Assembly (NCBI GenBank): GCA_003427395.1
Contig: BFEA01000233.1
Location: 51,940-84,293, forward strand
Length of the DNA: 32,354 nt
Direction of reading: 5' to 3'
Origin: Chara braunii
Lineage: Eukaryota > Streptophyta > Charophyceae > Charales > Characeae
Shown here: one piece after another, positions 8,419 through 18,768 of the stretch
How positions within the stretch are numbered: position 1 is the first letter of the stretch
Layout: every line of letters starts with the position of its first letter
Translations under genes and position numbers: made by a program
Notes under the pieces: generated by a model
The model's input: the letters and a program-made list of their open reading frames with translations, nothing else
What the model was told of the DNA's origin: nothing
Database searches by the model: none

Positions 8419-9155
8419 CAGGTTTACTCCTGACCGAACGTTCGGGGGCCCCCGGGCTGGCCCCCGAACGTTCGGGCGTTCGGGGTCCCGTTCGGGGGCC
8501 GAACACCTCCAGGTCCGGCCCCCGCCAAAACCTATTTCAGGGCTTAAAAATACGTTTTTTTTTCTGAATGTTTTTTTGTGAGTTCTCTATCATATACCCT
8601 ACACGCCTATAAATTTTGAAGCGATTCTGCTTAGCCAAAAAAACATAAAAAATCGTCAAAGATGGGGGTGTCAAAACGTGCTCGCCCACTCACTATTTTG
8701 TTTTTTTTCACTTTTAACTTTTTGTTTTCACTTTATTTCGGGGCCTAAAAGAATTTATTTTTTTTGAAAATTTTTTAATGAGTTAATGATTATGTAAACT
8801 ACATCTCTCTAAATTTTCAGGGCATTTGTCTATGCCAAAAAATAATTAAAAATCGGCAAAGATGGCGGTGTCGAAAAGGTGCTGGTACACTCACTCTTTT
8901 TATTTTTTCTTATTTTTATCATAGTGTTTATTTTCTGTGTTGGATTTTTAATTTAAATTTGGTAAAGAATTTGGATGTAGTGCCGAGGCAAATGTTGTTT
9001 AGTTTATGTTTCTCCGTAACATAATTTTTTTTCGAAAGTTTTTGAAAACGTTTTTTTTTTTTTTTTTGGTCCGCGTTCGGCCCGAACGGCCGAACGCCTT
9101 CCGAAGGGGTCCCGTACGTTCGGGCGTTCGGCCCGTCCCGAACGCCCGTAACCCT
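8419..9155 (+). mobile_element. hAT-like non-autonomous element, copy H2
   Basis: Starts CAGGTTTACTCCTGACCGAA and ends in CGAACGCCCGTAACCCT, the reverse of AGGGTTACGGGCG. It is flanked on both sides by TATATATA. GC-rich subterminal blocks carry repeated CGAACGTTCGGG, possible transposase binding sites by analogy with hAT elements; the interior is AT-rich. It contains the two diverged modules seen in H1 in opposite orientation. Length 737 bp; no open frame of significance. Confidence 0.85.
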
Positions 9156-9290
9156 ATATATATATATATATATAATTATTTATTTATCTATTTTTTTGCA
9201 TGCTCAGGTATCCCGTGCGTAAGACCCACCCGGGTGTCACGCCCGGGTCCCCGGCCGTACAGACCCTACTAGCTATGAAAAACTTCCTAG
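9156..9290. repeat. TA tract plus GC-rich hairpin (possible old element end)
   Basis: (TA)n at 9156-9173, then AT-rich sequence. ACCCGGG (9228-9234) and CCCGGGT (9242-9248) form a perfect 7-bp stem with a 7-nt loop. The following CGGCCGTACAGACCCTACTAG resembles the inverted end of the element at 9879-10150, so this may be a remnant of that family. Confidence 0.5.
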
Positions 9291-9870
9291 CTATTAATTA
9301 GTGCAGTTATTTATATTTATTCGAGTTTTCTTATAGTTCATGTTTAGATGAGGCTTGCAAACACAAAAAATATGTGATGACATTGCTAATATTGATTTGA
9401 ATAAGATTTGAGACTTTAAATTGGATCTATAATCTCATGTATCAATCCTAATAAAGTTATGATCCATATAAATATTGATTTGCAAAAATATATATAACTA
9501 AATCATAGTTATAAAAAAAAAAAAAACTTCACAAGATCAATCATACAATACATGCGTAAAAGAAAGTCTCCGCATCGATCAATCCATCAAATTAGAATTA
9601 AAAGTAAAGTTGAAAATATAATCCATACCATGGATAAATTCATGGAGAAAGGCATCACATGTTCACTGTAGGTCTAGACGTAGATTCTTAAGAGTCATAC
9701 GCTTGTACATGAAAAATGTGCTTCCAATTGGTTAAAAAACCTCCAATCCATTTATGATTTATATAACTTTGACATGTTTCTATTTTTTGAATTATTTGAT
9801 TGTTTTGTGGATTAGTATTTACAAATAATATATGACAATTTGAACGAATTATATACTCAATGAAATTATA
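9291..9870. other. AT-rich intergenic sequence, no gene seen
   Basis: Strongly AT-rich, no long frame in either strand, and one A tract near 9513-9526. No recognised repeat. Confidence 0.5.
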
Positions 9871-10158
9871 TTAATGAGCTAGGCTCCCTGAGTGGCTCGG
9901 GTTCACTTGCCCAGCCGTCCAAATATACATATATATATATATATATTAATTAGAATTTTTATTTTAAATATGATAAATATTTTTAATGTAACCTTGAAGT
10001 AAAAGTTGGTCAGTTTATTTTTTTGCATTTTTTTTTTATTATTATTTATTATTATTATTATTATTATTTTGTTAGGACCTTCTCTAATCCTTGCATGGTC
10101 GGGCCGCCCGGAAAAATATGGTGACCCGGGCGTCCCGGATGGTAGCCTAGTTAATGAG
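9871..10158. mobile_element. Second hAT-like MITE with perfect 8-bp TSD
   Basis: TTAATGAG at 9871-9878 and again at 10151-10158 flanks a 272-bp element. It begins CTAGGCTCCCTGAGTGGCTC and ends with the inverted CTAGGCTACCATCCGGGACG. Subterminal blocks are GC-rich (GACCCGGGCG), the core is AT-rich with a TA tract and ATT repeats. An 8-bp TSD is typical of hAT elements. The termini differ from the CAGGG family. No coding capacity. Confidence 0.88.
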
Positions 10159-10399
10159 TAAATTTTGAAGGAAAAAAACAACGAACTTAGAGTAGAAAAT
10201 GTGGATTTTTTAGCAATGAATTTTATTCGTAAAAATCAAGGAGGCAATCACTCTAATCAATAAAGTATTATAATATCGGTGACTAACATACAAACTATGC
10301 ACACGGAAAAAAAACATGCTCAATAACGATTGTTGCATCTGGATAATCGATGTTTAACACAAATTGAATGCCCAAACGTTCAAGACCCCATGGGTCAGC

Positions 10400-10596
10400 G
10401 TTCGTCCAAACGTTGTTTGTTTGTTGTTTGTTTATTTTTTTGTTTGTTTGTTTGTTTGTTTTTCGTCTTTTTTTTTTTCACCATATAGTATGAGGAGTGG
10501 GTGTTCTACAATTTTATATTTAAAAAAAAAACAAAAAAAAAAAATTCAGATGAGAGGACGAGTTGCTTGCCGAGCAGTTGAGCCCCAACCCCCGAT

Positions 10597-10654
<58 letters not shown>

Positions 10655-10855
10655 TTGTCTATGTGTATGTACGCGCGTGTGTGTGTGTGTTGTGTGTGTG
10701 CGTATGTGTGTGCGCGTATGTGTGTGTGTGTTGTGTGTGTGTGTTGTGTGTATGCGTGTGTGTATGTGTGTGCGTGTGTGTATGTGTGTGCGTGTGTGTA
10801 TGTGTGTGCGTGTGTGTATGTGTGTGCGTGCGGGGGGGTTGGCCCATCCCCCCCA

Positions 10856-10925
<70 letters not shown>

Positions 10926-10940
10926 CCAATCAATCAATAA
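10400..10940. repeat. Microsatellite and minisatellite cluster
   Basis: In order: GTTT repeats (about 10408-10460), A tracts (10521-10542), (GT)26 (about 10599-10652), and a GT-rich array interrupted by GTATGC and GCGT words with an 18-bp unit GTGTGTATGTGTGTGCGT repeated about four times (10755-10829). Then a run of G and (AATC)n for about 20 units (10856-10935). The long plus-strand frame through this region is translated microsatellite. Confidence 0.95.
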
Positions 10941-10969
10941 ATTATCAGTCAATCAATATATTAAACAAA

Positions 10970-11150
10970 AAGGGGGGGGGGGGGAAAGTGTGGCGAACCT
11001 GCGCACCCGTTCGTGTGTGTGTGTGTGCGCGTGCATGCCGACTCACCTCCCCCTAACCAACCAATCAATCAATCATTATATAAAAAGTACTTTAAAAAAA
11101 AGTGAGATTGTTGGTTTATTGATTGGTTGGGGGGGAGGGTGGGCTGGGGG
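10970..11150. repeat. Poly(G), GT tract and inverted repeat
   Basis: Poly(G) at 10971-10984, and a short GT tract near 11012-11026. An imperfect inverted repeat pairs CCCCCTAACCAACCAATCAA (from 11049) with TTGATTGGTTGGGGGGGAGG (ending about 11138). Confidence 0.75.
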
Positions 11151-11209
11151 GAAGCTAACCAATCAGGCAAGAAATATATTGAAAAAAGTTACAAAAAAAA
11201 GATACAAAA

Positions 11210-11490
11210 TTGGGGAACCGATATTTTGCAACCCCCTATCTTCTATAAAATTTAGATTTTGTTTTGCTAAATGTCTTCAAATAAAAACTTGGATGTAGAT
11301 GGTTTAAATCGTGGACTATCTAAAAAAATAAAAAATAAAAAACTATATGCCCCGAAATAGGGCTAAGCGGACCCGAATCGGTGGTCAGACGGGGCTCAAA
11401 CCTTGACCCAAACCCCCGAACGTCTTGGGAGGGGCATTGACCCCCCCCTAACGTCTTGGTGGGGCTCAACCACCCCCGAACATTCAGCCT
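11210..11490 (-). mobile_element. Degenerate relative of the CAGGG hAT-like family
   Basis: ATATTTTGCAACCCCCTATC, GTTTTGCTAA, GCCCCGAAATA (about 11348) and CCCCCGAACGTCTTGG line up in order with the module and the GC-rich end of H1. The termini are not preserved. A weak, partial match. Confidence 0.4.
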
Positions 11491-11835
11491 GAGAACGATG
11501 TGTTGTATTGTAATCACTGTATGTATTTTTCACCACAAAACATTGTCGGGGTGAAAATTCGACTCAAGTTTCTTCCATAATCTCGATGTTACTTATATAT
11601 TTAATGGTTTTACAAAAAATACAATAGTGAAAAAAAAAACAAAGTTCCTGCTACTAAAAAAAAACATTTTAAAGATAATTAAGGTAATACATAACAAATA
11701 TAACTTTGTTTTCATAAATTCAAAATTACCAATTATTTTTTAATTTTCTTCGATATTGTATGAACATACGATAAGGACGATAAGTTTATTGGATATATAC
11801 ATATAATTTTCGTACAATCATATGTTTAATTGAGT

Positions 11836-12185
11836 GCTACAACCAGGGTAACCGGCGTTCGGGACAGGCCGAACTCCCGAACTCGAACAGCCGAACGTAC
11901 GGGATGCCTTGGGGATGAGTTCGGTCGTTTTGATACCGCCATCTTTGGCGAACACGTTTTGACACCGCCATCTTTGGCGATTTTTTATTTTTGTTTGGCT
12001 GAGCAAAATGAATTCAAACTTTATAGGCATGTAGCTCACATCATAGAGAACTCAAAAAACAAAACTCAGAGAAAAAAACTTATTTTTAGGCCCCGAAATA
12101 TTTTTTTGTAGTGGCCGAACGCCCGTACGTACGAAGGTCGGCCCGACGACCTCCATACGTACGGGCTAGTGACCCTGGTTACAAC
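11836..12185 (-). mobile_element. Short hAT-like element H3 with 8-bp TSD
   Basis: The element spans 11844-12177 (334 bp) with CAGGGTAACCGGCG at one end and inverted CAGGGTCACTAGCC at the other. It is flanked by GCTACAAC (11836-11843) and GTTACAAC (12178-12185), an 8-bp TSD with one substitution. It contains a single internal module (GACACCGCCATCTTTGGCGA to GGCCCCGAAATA), whereas H1, H2 and H4 contain two, and repeats the CCATCTTTGGCGA motif just upstream. Non-autonomous. Confidence 0.88.
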
Positions 12186-13993
12186 AACATTTATTCATGC
12201 TAAAATTTAGATTACGGTGAAAAAAAACACATACATGTTGCACGTTGTCGAGCGCATCGGTCCGGCATCGCACGCGGCAGCGCGGGACCCTCTCGGCCTC
12301 GTCACGCAGGAGTTGGACCAACCTCGTAACGAACACACAAATGGAGCTTCCTAAGGCCGCTCAGGCCGGTGCACCAGCCATACCTCTCGCGAGCCCCTAC
12401 GACAGGATAGGGCCTACGCGAGGCACAACTTACCTCCACCTTACGGGAGCTGTCACCTCCCTTCGATGGGCGTATCCCCACCGAGCTACCAGTCCACGGT
12501 TCGAAAGCTAATCAGTTGCAATCGCAGAGGTGGACCAGCCGAGGGCGTTTCTCGTTCGCTGTAGCATAGGGGGTACGAGCGGTAATACACCTATCGGGCC
12601 TGCACGCGAACCGACGTCTTGGGGAGCTGAAGTCCCAAGCACGACTTGTCGTCGATCGACTAGGACGCATCCCACACACCACACGCACACCACTCTAACA
12701 ACCACAAGACAACAACACATGCACATACACACGAAAGGACACAACACAAACAACGCGACAACGTTCCTAGCCCCTCGCTAGCCATCCCATAACTTTCCGC
12801 TGCAAGAATCGAATAGGCGTCGCGCGCGAGACTTACTATAAACCCGCGCGGACGCAGGGTTAACTCATACCGGCTCGCAATGCAAGCGTATGCCGACAGT
12901 CGCAACGATGGCGTACTATGTAGTACCCATACTCACGTGGTCCTCACTAATCGCGAGGATCGCGTTCGACACTCAAGTGTCGGCTGACACGCGCCACGAG
13001 GGTTAATCTCTCGACGCTGGACAACCGCCGTGCGCGGTTGAAGATCACACACCCTCTTTTGCACCCTATGCAGAGCGGGTGGTACACATGTCCATACCTG
13101 TGGTGGCAGTCGCTTCTTACTGCCCTGGAGATAAGTCCTACTCCAGGCCTGGGCGAAAGTCAAGGGGTTTGACTTTGACGGCTGCCACGGACTACAACGT
13201 CCAACCATACAACTCTAAAAAACAAGGTTAAAAAGGGAATCTCCCTTCTCTCTCAAGACAAAATCTAGATAACCCTTATGTACAAATACAGCAGGTCTCT
13301 CAAATACTCAGGGTACTCGTAAATATATGCGAGTTAATTATATAGGACGATCACTTCTCACAGTCACAGTGGGGCTCATCTCAATCATGTATGTATGTAA
13401 TCGCAGGCAATCACATCCAGAGTCCGAACCACAAACGCACATGCAATCACATCAAAGATTCAATCAAAAGTTCACGCACTACATGGGGTCAACTTCAACC
13501 ATTCCTTGCACCCATACCCCTTGCTTTAGGCATACAAGCCTCACTCGTGCAACTCTTAAATAAATACTCAGTACTTTTGTTGGATGACCATTCAATAAAT
13601 TCTGAATGAAAACAAAAAAAACAGTTCAATCACAAGGCTAAAGCCTTTAGGTTGAGTGACAGAAGTGAATTGGAGTCGAATCGTAAACCGAGGAATCGGC
13701 AACCGGCGTGTTATCAGTGATAACAGAACATGATCCTCGTAGGATCAAGCTGAAACTAGTCCAAGTCCTGAATTGAATATCCAAGAAGAGTCTGTACCAT
13801 AAGACAGGTCAATGCCCAGGCTAAACCATCAGCATATGGGGGATGAACCTCCATAGCACACTCTCACTCAAAGTTATCTGCCAACTAAGTCTAAGCCTAC
13901 CTCTAAGCCAGTGCCCAAAGCAAAGGTAGACTAATGGCAGAATCTCCCCTATTCAGGGTGGATCACAAAAATCGTCACCTGTCAAAATATAAT

Positions 13994-14360
13994 CTAACTC
14001 CTCTAAATCAGAAAAATTTTGGCAGCGCTTCCCGTAGGAAAAGTGCCTTTCCAGAATTTATATCAGCCCGAATACAAAACAAAAGTAGTCTTTGAGTTTT
14101 CAAAGTCCAATTTTGTCTAACCCCCTGAATTAGCAGAAATTTGGGCAGCACTCCCTTTAGAAAATGAGACTTTCCAGAGTTTTACTAAACCAAGTATGAA
14201 CTTTAGACAAGTTGAACTTTGAAAAGCCAAAATTTGACTAACTCCTTGGATTTGTAGAAATTTCGGCAGCGCTCCCCGTAGAGAAAGTAGCTTACCAAAA
14301 CTTATACAAAGCCAAGTATAACAAAAGATCCCAGAAAATGCGAGAATTGATCTAAGTAAA
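13994..14360 (+). repeat. Three ~121-bp tandem units in element A
   Basis: Unit starts (CTAACTCC or CTAACCCC) lie at 13994, 14117 and 14238. Each unit carries a conserved core close to AATTTCGGCAGCGCTTCCCG about 35 bp from its start, then AGAAAGTG, TTCCAGAATTTATA and a less conserved tail. Element B has five such units in the corresponding place, so the array predates the A/B split. Confidence 0.85.
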
Positions 14361-14600
14361 AAAAACTTAGCTAAAAAAATGCAGGAATTGAAACTAACTC
14401 CTATGGCTCTAACACGTGGCGAGCGACTAAAGAAACTACCTATCCAACTGAGACCCAAACCAAGTAGTAGCCTCACTTAGTCACATGCCGGTCAAACCAC
14501 AAAGATAAGTACTCTCGCCATCCCAAGGTATTCCTGAAAAAACAATAGTTCATGATCTTTCAATGCTTTATCCCCTTATACCCAGCTTACATAAGGCATA

Positions 14601-15469
14601 GGTCAGGCCACCTGAACTTACAGAGCGCGCCCAACTTAGTCAGGCCTAAATTCAGAATACTTGAACTTATAGAGCATTCTGACTTAGCCAAGTATACACA
14701 AACAGAGGGCACAACTACTTTTCTCTTCCTTGGGCATGTGACTAAACCATTCTAGTCGCCCTGAACTGTTTAAGATATCCAAGTTATATATACTTGTCTT
14801 CCCCTTTGTCTTCTACGGCTGCATATGACTGGATAAACTTAAGTCCAGCCTGCCCCAACTTACCATCAATTTTACTCTTAGTTATACTCTCTTCAAGTTG
14901 TGATAGACTTTAGTCAGACCACCTAAACTTATAAAACAGTCTGATTAGCTCATTCTTAGGTAAAATAGTAGTAGACTATAGCCAAGTTATAACCATTGGG
15001 TTTCAGCATGTGCGATGCTTTGAGCCAGATCCTCTGAACTTACAGAAGGATCTAACTCTCTGCTAGATTCATTTCTCTCTGAGCCATCATGTGCGTGGCA
15101 TTGAGTCAAATCCCCTGAACTTACAGAAGGGTCTGCCTCTTTGCCAAGATTACTTTCTTAGAATAAAAGCAGGAAGAGACTGAGCCACCTGAACTTACAG
15201 AGCAGCTCGGCCCCCTCGTTCAGAAGCAAAAGAAACTCACGAGAACCCAAGAAAACAAGGCAACTCAAGGCACCAAAACTTATTGAGCGTCCTGAGTCCC
15301 TGAAAATCAAGCGCAATCAGACCCCTCGCAAGTCAGAGCAGTCAGGCTACCTAAACTTATAGAGCGTCATGACCCTCCACGCAAATCACAGCACCGGGTC
15401 TCCCCAAACTTATGGGCACATCCCAGCCTCTAGAGTTTCAGGCTACCTAAACTTATAGAGCGGCCTGAG
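14601..15469 (+). repeat. Array of ~11 stem-loops with constant loop and variable stems (element A)
   Basis: The loop core CTGAACTTACAGAGC or CTAAACTTATAGAGC recurs, each time flanked by complementary arms of different sequence. Clear units: TCAGAAT/ATTCTGA (14652-14682); AGTCAGAC/GTCTGATT (14912-14946); AGATCC/GGATCT (15027-15053); CTGAGC/GCTCGG (15180-15210); ACTCAAGG/CCTGAGT (15263-15297, one bulge); TCAGGC/GCCTGA (15438-15468). Weaker units lie near 14601, 14829, 15109, 15341 and 15396. Loops are mostly 15-20 nt. No reading frame runs through the array. Confidence 0.8.
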
Positions 15470-16719
15470 GCTCCATGCAAACCCAAAATAAACAAGGCAC
15501 TGGGTTTCCCCAGCCTCAGCGACCCAGTCAATCCACATGCGAAACCACCTTCTATCCTGCCTTCCCCCAGATGCAAGTCTTTCAACAATCTGCTTTCATA
15601 CAATCAACAAAGTTAAAACTAAAATTGCACACCATTCTTCTACTTGATCTTGTTTGGTATCCTGAAAGTCAAACGAAAGTCAAAGTAGGGTTGCACGCCA
15701 TATATTCAGCCAACGATGCAATGAGGGATACAAATAGTGGTCATAATCGGGTTTATAGAGGGAGAGCAAATGGTTACATGTCAGTTTCCTGCCTCCAGAA
15801 CTCCTCATGAGTTCCGGCAGAGCTCCTGCAATCGGTGGGGCGAACCTCCTACAGAGGCCTTGGCGCGGATTACGGGTTGAAATCCCGCCTGCCGCCTTCC
15901 TCTCAGAACCAGGAGATTAGACTTAGAATAAAAGGGGCAGAAGGAGAAGCTTTGAGACTCTCAAATACAAGGAGGGTGCTCTCAGACTCGCAGGAGAGGG
16001 CCTTGTTATCTTCATGCACCTGAGGGCCCCACCATGGCGGCCAAGTGTAATAGCTTGGTCGAAACTGACGCCCAACTGCCGAAACAAACTCTCCTGACGA
16101 TCCTCCAATCGGCAGCAATGACCCCTTTTGACACTAGCAGCTTCAACCTCCCCTCCCTGAATTAGCATACTGCCACACGCAACAGCGTGGCACAGGAAAG
16201 TACAGCACCCGCGATACCAGCAGCAGCACTACGCCTCCACTCAAGTCCCTGATTACCCCTCCCCTCGTCACACTACTCCATCACGTTGCGACGCTACTTC
16301 AACAATTCATTAGTACTCAGTGCGCTAAATGCTGGTCATAGCAGTAAGCCCAAGGCAGCCTGCAACACTCACCGGCAGCCAACAACAACCCGATGGGCAG
16401 AGGCTCAGTAAACAGTGGCTCCTTGGCAGATCTTCAGGCTGCAGTCGTGCCAGTCTTCCCAGCAATACCTTGTCTTCGTAGCAGAGCACAATCTCAGTCG
16501 CAACCAAATAGAAGCTGTTGTCGCCGGAACCCAACAGCGAAAGTCGCCCTAAGTCAAATAACAGTCGCCTCGCCATAATACCCACCCGGATTCGGCAGTA
16601 CTCGAAAGCACAGTGGTGGCCACAGCCGATGAGGGAGGGAACCGAGCAATTCAGCAAGTCACCATGATTGGCTGCAATAATGACCGGCCCGGATCGACCT
16701 TCTGTATATGAAGACTTCA

Positions 16720-17400
16720 GCAGGTGAGTCTCGCCCTTTACCCTACCTCTATTGCTCTTTGCATATCTGTTTCGGTTCTCTGATACACCTGGCCACCTCG
16801 ACCAGGTTCGTATTACCCCTGCCACATGGTGAGGGCGAGCCGGTTTACTACGAGCATAGACATGGCACGAAGGCCCCGAGTATGAGCCCAATCTTAGAAC
16901 AAAACAGGCCAATCGAAGTTTTGTTGACGATGTACTCAGTGACCTTCATGCCGCAGCCCACTTACATGCGAACCAAGAATAACTCTTCCGCTACGTGCGG
17001 AAATGTACTTTCACCTGCTTCGGCGGAGCCACTAGCCCAGGAAAGCCCTCCCACTGCCTCGCCTTATGCAACCTCCATCGACCGGATGAGCAATAGCGCC
17101 TGTTGACAGGTAAAGCTCCACCCTCACGAATGCCTCCCTTGCTACGCCCGTCGACAAAATGAACAAAGTCGAAAGAGTCTACGGTCAGAATTTAGAAATA
17201 TACATCGTTTGCCAGTCATAGGCTCTCTCTCGAACCCTTCGGTCACAGGTAAGTCTCAAACTCCACAGCCGAACCTCCCGTCCAGATCCGGCTCTGTGTA
17301 CTGCAACCCAGGCGCATCTCCTTGCTCACCCCGCAACGTCATTCCTTTCTCGTTACGAGGTAAGTTGGTCAGCCCCACTTCTGCCAGGTAAGCTCTCTCA
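16720..17400 (+). repeat. Element A section with repeated splice-donor-like words and hairpins
   Basis: AGGTGAGT (16722), AGGTAAAG (17109), CAGGTAAGT (17246), AGGTAAGT (17358) and AGGTAAGC (17386) occur in diverged tandem context. TTCCGC/GCGGAA hairpins lie at 16986-17002 and, with outer AATGAAT/ATTCATT pairing, at about 17457-17490. Element B has comparable GGTAAGT/GGTGAG words near 29778, 29847 and 30518. Whether any is a real splice site is unknown. Confidence 0.45.
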
Positions 17401-17599
17401 TTCTCCCTTCTCTCTCTCTCTGCCGACTTACACTAGACAGGATAGCCGACATCTGAATGAATCTTCCGCAAGAACGCGGAAAAATTCATTACGACTTCCG
17501 AAACATTTTTCCGGGCGCAACCCTTATCACCAACCCCAATTAGCTAATGTCCTAGGACAGAAACTGGCGCTACCATCGTGTTCGCAAGGCCAAAAAACC

Positions 17600-18364
17600 C
17601 CTGTGCAGATTCTGTCTCGTCGAAATCGGTCGAGGAACAACCGTAACTCGCCATCTTCAAGTCCCATCCCCCATGGCTCGGCGCAACCCCTTCTTATGCT
17701 AGCTCCCTATCCGCTAACTCCCCTACTAATCCGCCTTCATTTTCGGGGTCGCCCACCCCGAAAACCCCAAAATCAAATCCTTCCCCAACCGATTTCGTCA
17801 AGGAACGGGCATGATACTCACTCCATGCTCCCACTTCCTCCTCTCTCCGCCATAGCCCCGACGCACGATTCTTCTCTACTAACTTTACTGACACTCCCGT
17901 TGTGGTCGCCCGGGGCTAAAACCCCCAACTCAGTCCTTACTTCGCCCGGTTCCGTTAAGGAACGGGCGCATTATGTCTTCCCACCCCCGCCATATATGCG
18001 CCTCCCTCCTCTGCACGCACCCGGCGCGTTTCCGCGCCCTGATTCATTCCAGCCCCCGTCGCCTATTTCCCCCGGTGTCTGCCCTGCCGACCTCCACCGT
18101 CTTGCTCCACAATCGCCCTCCGTGCCGACTCTCACCACGCTAGCGCCCGTCACCCCGCCATCCTCTTCACCTCCGGATGCACCCGCCGCACCCCACGTTC
18201 GGGTTCATTCAGTTCCCTCTGCCTCACTGTGCCAGCGCCCTCCACTCGCCGCCTGCCTCCTCCTTCGCTACTCCACGCATACACGGCTCCTCCCTCCGGC
18301 TTACTGCAGGCCTGCTAGCGCGGGCTGCTGTGGCAGCGCTTCCGCACGGCTCCTGCAGGAGTGA
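17600..18364 (+). repeat. GC-rich Pro/Ser frame region with ~157-bp tandem units
   Basis: A 253-codon plus-strand frame translates to low-complexity Pro/Ser/Leu sequence with no domain and is not kept in element B, so I do not call a gene. The section contains tandem units about 157 bp apart. Each holds a conserved foldback: CCGATTTCGTCAAGGAACGG at 17789-17810, and GCCCGGTTCC/GGAACGGGC at 17944-17967. Element B has GCCCGATTC/GGAACGGGC at 31194-31217. Confidence 0.55.
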
Positions 18365-18714
18365 ACGATCAGTCGGGCGCTGCCTCTCAACTTATACTTC
18401 TGGAGCCCGCTGGTCTGCCCTGTCTCACCGCTCCGCTATCCGCCCGTTGCGAACGCATCCGGCGGGGTCTATGCCCACGTTTGGCCTGTTTTACTGGCCT
18501 CACCCTCCGTCGTTCCGCCCGGTGCCGCCTCGCTGCTCATTCCGCTCCACTGCCTGGCCCAGGTCGCCCTGTGCTGATAGTTGCCCCCTCGGGTTCCCGA
18601 CAGTCATGCCCCTCTCATACTGCTGGCCACGAACTGAGAATGCAGCCTGCTCTTACTGTCGCGCCCCCCCCCTTCTGCGCATGCACCCGGCGCCCGCCCT
18701 CGCCCCGGTTCATC

Positions 18715-18768
18715 ATGCGTTCCAATCAGTTCAAGGGTATACCCACTGAGCTATGCTCCTGAGTGCCC
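18715..18768 (-). mobile_element. SINE head fragment, copy S6
   Basis: Minus strand: CATAGCTCAGTGGGTATACC then CTTGAACTGATTGG, matching the box A region of S1 (AGCTCAGTTGGTACACC, CATGAACTGTTG). No box B or body follows, so this is a 5' fragment. Confidence 0.45.

Noticed and set aside
10364-11056. 230-codon plus-strand open frame
   Set aside because: Almost entirely translated (GT)n and (AATC)n microsatellite.
15835-16023. Short frames at similar places in A (15835-16023) and B (29367-29621)
   Set aside because: DNA is homologous and some residues agree, but the similarity is explained by nucleotide conservation and the frames drift apart with indels.
17603-18762. 253-, 190- and 133-codon frames in element A
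   Set aside because: Overlapping Pro/Ser-rich low-complexity frames, not preserved in element B.
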